DNA of 64,000 nucleotides from Palaemon carinicauda (lineage: Eukaryota > Arthropoda > Malacostraca > Decapoda > Palaemonidae). Below the pieces are notes generated by a model that saw only the letters and a program-made list of their open reading frames with translations, searched no databases and was not told where the DNA came from. The position numbers were made by a program, and so were the translations under genes. Below are positions 63,087 through 64,000 of the stretch, in pieces. How positions within the stretch are numbered: position 1 is the stretch's first letter; each line of letters starts with the position of its first letter. The stretch spans positions 25,194,570 to 25,258,569 of the forward strand of contig NC_090767.1 of NCBI RefSeq assembly GCF_036898095.1. The letters run 5' to 3'.

Positions 63087-64000
63087 GAGACTGGTAGATA
63101 TGTGTGTTGAACAAGAGATGGTAATAAGTGCTAGCTTTTTTAAAAAGAAAGATAAAAATAAGTATACATGGGTAAGAGTGGCAAATGGAAGAGTAGTAGA
63201 AAGGGCATTAATGGATTATGTGTTGATAACGAAAAGAATGTTTGGAAGATTGAAAGACGTGCACGTGTTTAGGGGTATGGCTAACGGTATGTCTGATCAT
63301 TTTTTGGTGGAAGGAAAATTAGTTGTAGCAAAAGAGTGGGGGAATAGAGTAGGTGGATGTAAAAGGGAGCTAGTGAGGGTTGAAGAGCTAATAAAACCGG
63401 GGGTAAAAAGTAAATATCAGGAAAGGTTGAAAATGGCATATGACGAGGTGAGAGTAAGAGAAACTGGTAATTTAGAGGAGGAGTGGAAGTTAGCAAAAGA
63501 AAATTTTGTTGGGATTGCAAGTGATGTATGTGGCAAGAAGGTTGTTGGAGGCAGCATGAGGAAGGGCAGTGAATGGTGGAATGAAGGAGTGAAGGTAAAA
63601 GTGGAAGAGAAAAAGAGGGCTTTTGAAGAATGGCTGCAGAGTAATAGTATAGAGAAGTATGAAAAATATAGAGAGCAAAAGGTGGAAGTAAAGCGCAAGG
63701 TACGTGAGGCAAAGAGGGCAGCTGACCTGAGGTGGGGTCAGGGACTGGGTCAGTCATATGAAGAGAATAAGAAGAAGTTTTGGAAAGAAGTGAAGAGAGT
63801 AAGGAAGGCCGGCGCAAGAATTGAAGAGACAGTGAAAGATGGAAATGGAAGGTTGTTAAAAGGAGAGGAGGCAAGGAAAAGGTGGGCGGAATATTTTGAA
63901 AGTTTGCTGAATGTTGAGGATGATAGGGAGGCAGATATAATTGCGGTTCCAGGTGTTGAGGTGCCAGTGATGGGAGATGAGAATGAGAGAGAGATTACAA
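63076..64000 (+). CDS. RTE-like endonuclease C-terminus and pre-RT region, open to window edge
   Basis: 308 uninterrupted codons from ATG 63076, in the +1 frame relative to the previous one, open at the right edge. It includes KYTWVRVANGRVVERALMDY, the endonuclease SDH motif (63292-63300), and a long Lys/Glu-rich helical linker (EKYREQKVEVKRKVREAKRA). RWAEYFESLLNVEDD follows, the block that precedes the RT in RTE and related elements. Long openness in a region of decayed elements suggests this is among the youngest insertions here. The 197-codon minus frame 63281-63874 is its antisense shadow. Confidence 0.85.
   Translation, partial: MSGERLVDMCVEQEMVISASFFKKKDKNKYTWVRVANGRVVERALMDYVLITKRMFGRLKDVHVFRGMANGMSDHFLVEGKLVVAKEWGNRVGGCKRELVRVEELIKPGVKSKYQERLKMAYDEVRVRETGNLEEEWKLAKENFVGIASDVCGKKVVGGSMRKGSEWWNEGVKVKVEEKKRAFEEWLQSNSIEKYEKYREQKVEVKRKVREAKRAADLRWGQGLGQSYEENKKKFWKEVKRVRKAGARIEETVKDGNGRLLKGEEARKRWAEYFESLLNVEDDREADIIAVPGVEVPVMGDENEREIT

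Larger units (their letters stand above)
62399..64000 (+). mobile_element. RTE-like non-LTR retrotransposon, 5' part
   Basis: Starts at about 62399 (CCCCCTGTGGCCGCGGGGGC) in family N sequence and runs off the window. The 5' UTR (62399-62525) contains TGTCGTAAGAGGCGACTAAA, a string I associate from memory with such elements in decapods. The coding region is a single endonuclease/RT protein with no ORF1, as in RTE. The RT proper lies beyond the right edge. Confidence 0.75.

Noticed and set aside
63281..63874. 197-codon minus-strand frame rich in Leu, Ser and Pro
   Set aside because: Exact antisense of the RTE coding frame, open because that strand is purine-rich and lacks stops.

Overview
The window is eukaryotic DNA packed with nested and mostly broken retrotransposons and DNA transposons. 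I find no convincing host gene, tRNA, rRNA or CRISPR array. The mix of elements points to a decapod crustacean, perhaps a caridean shrimp: several DIRS-like tyrosine-recombinase (YR) retroelement families, I-like and RTE-like non-LTR elements, and a long repeat with an (ATT)n array whose sequence I associate from memory with decapod genomes. That identification rests on recollection, not on a search.

Layout. 1-5233: two nested minus-strand I-like non-LTR elements (A1 inside A2), with only their 5' parts in the window. 5234-11449: composite block alpha-1, made of a decayed plus-strand DIRS-like RT (P1), a spacer with inverted arms, an (ATT)n array with a SINE-like repeat, and a second P copy (P2). 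11450-13173: 3' part of a YR retroelement (family N, copy 1). 13174-28995: DIRS copy I on the minus strand, broken by a 6.47-kb I-like element (B, 13581-20052, 13-bp target duplication), a Mutator-like FLYWCH element (23684-24646) and a 1.4-kb fragment of DIRS family D (27363-28760). 28996-35271: alpha-2, a second copy of alpha-1. 35272-39120: fragments of an older DIRS. 39167-40167: a probable solo LTR. 40440-48205: DIRS copy II, structurally complete with inverted termini and the uninterrupted version of the B insertion site. 48206-48646: a small element with perfect 56-bp inverted arms. 48647-55663: DIRS family D with perfect 37-bp inverted ends and leader satellites. 55664-58724: alpha-3. 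58725-62398: family N copy 2 with RT, RNase H and YR. 62399-64000: the 5' part of a plus-strand RTE-like element running off the window.

How it fits together. The YR elements encode a zinc-binding gag, RT, RNase H and a tyrosine recombinase, and should move through a circular DNA intermediate. The non-LTR elements encode an RNA-binding ORF1 and an endonuclease/RT ORF2, and move by target-primed reverse transcription. Almost every enzyme frame is broken. The readable exceptions are ORF1 of element B (607 codons), the RT segment of DIRS I, two small zinc-binding gag frames, and the RTE frame at the right edge. DIRS I and II share the same catalytic lesions, so defective copies appear to have been amplified in trans or by segmental duplication. 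The 3' end of the SINE-like repeat resembles that of element B, suggesting a SINE/LINE partnership.
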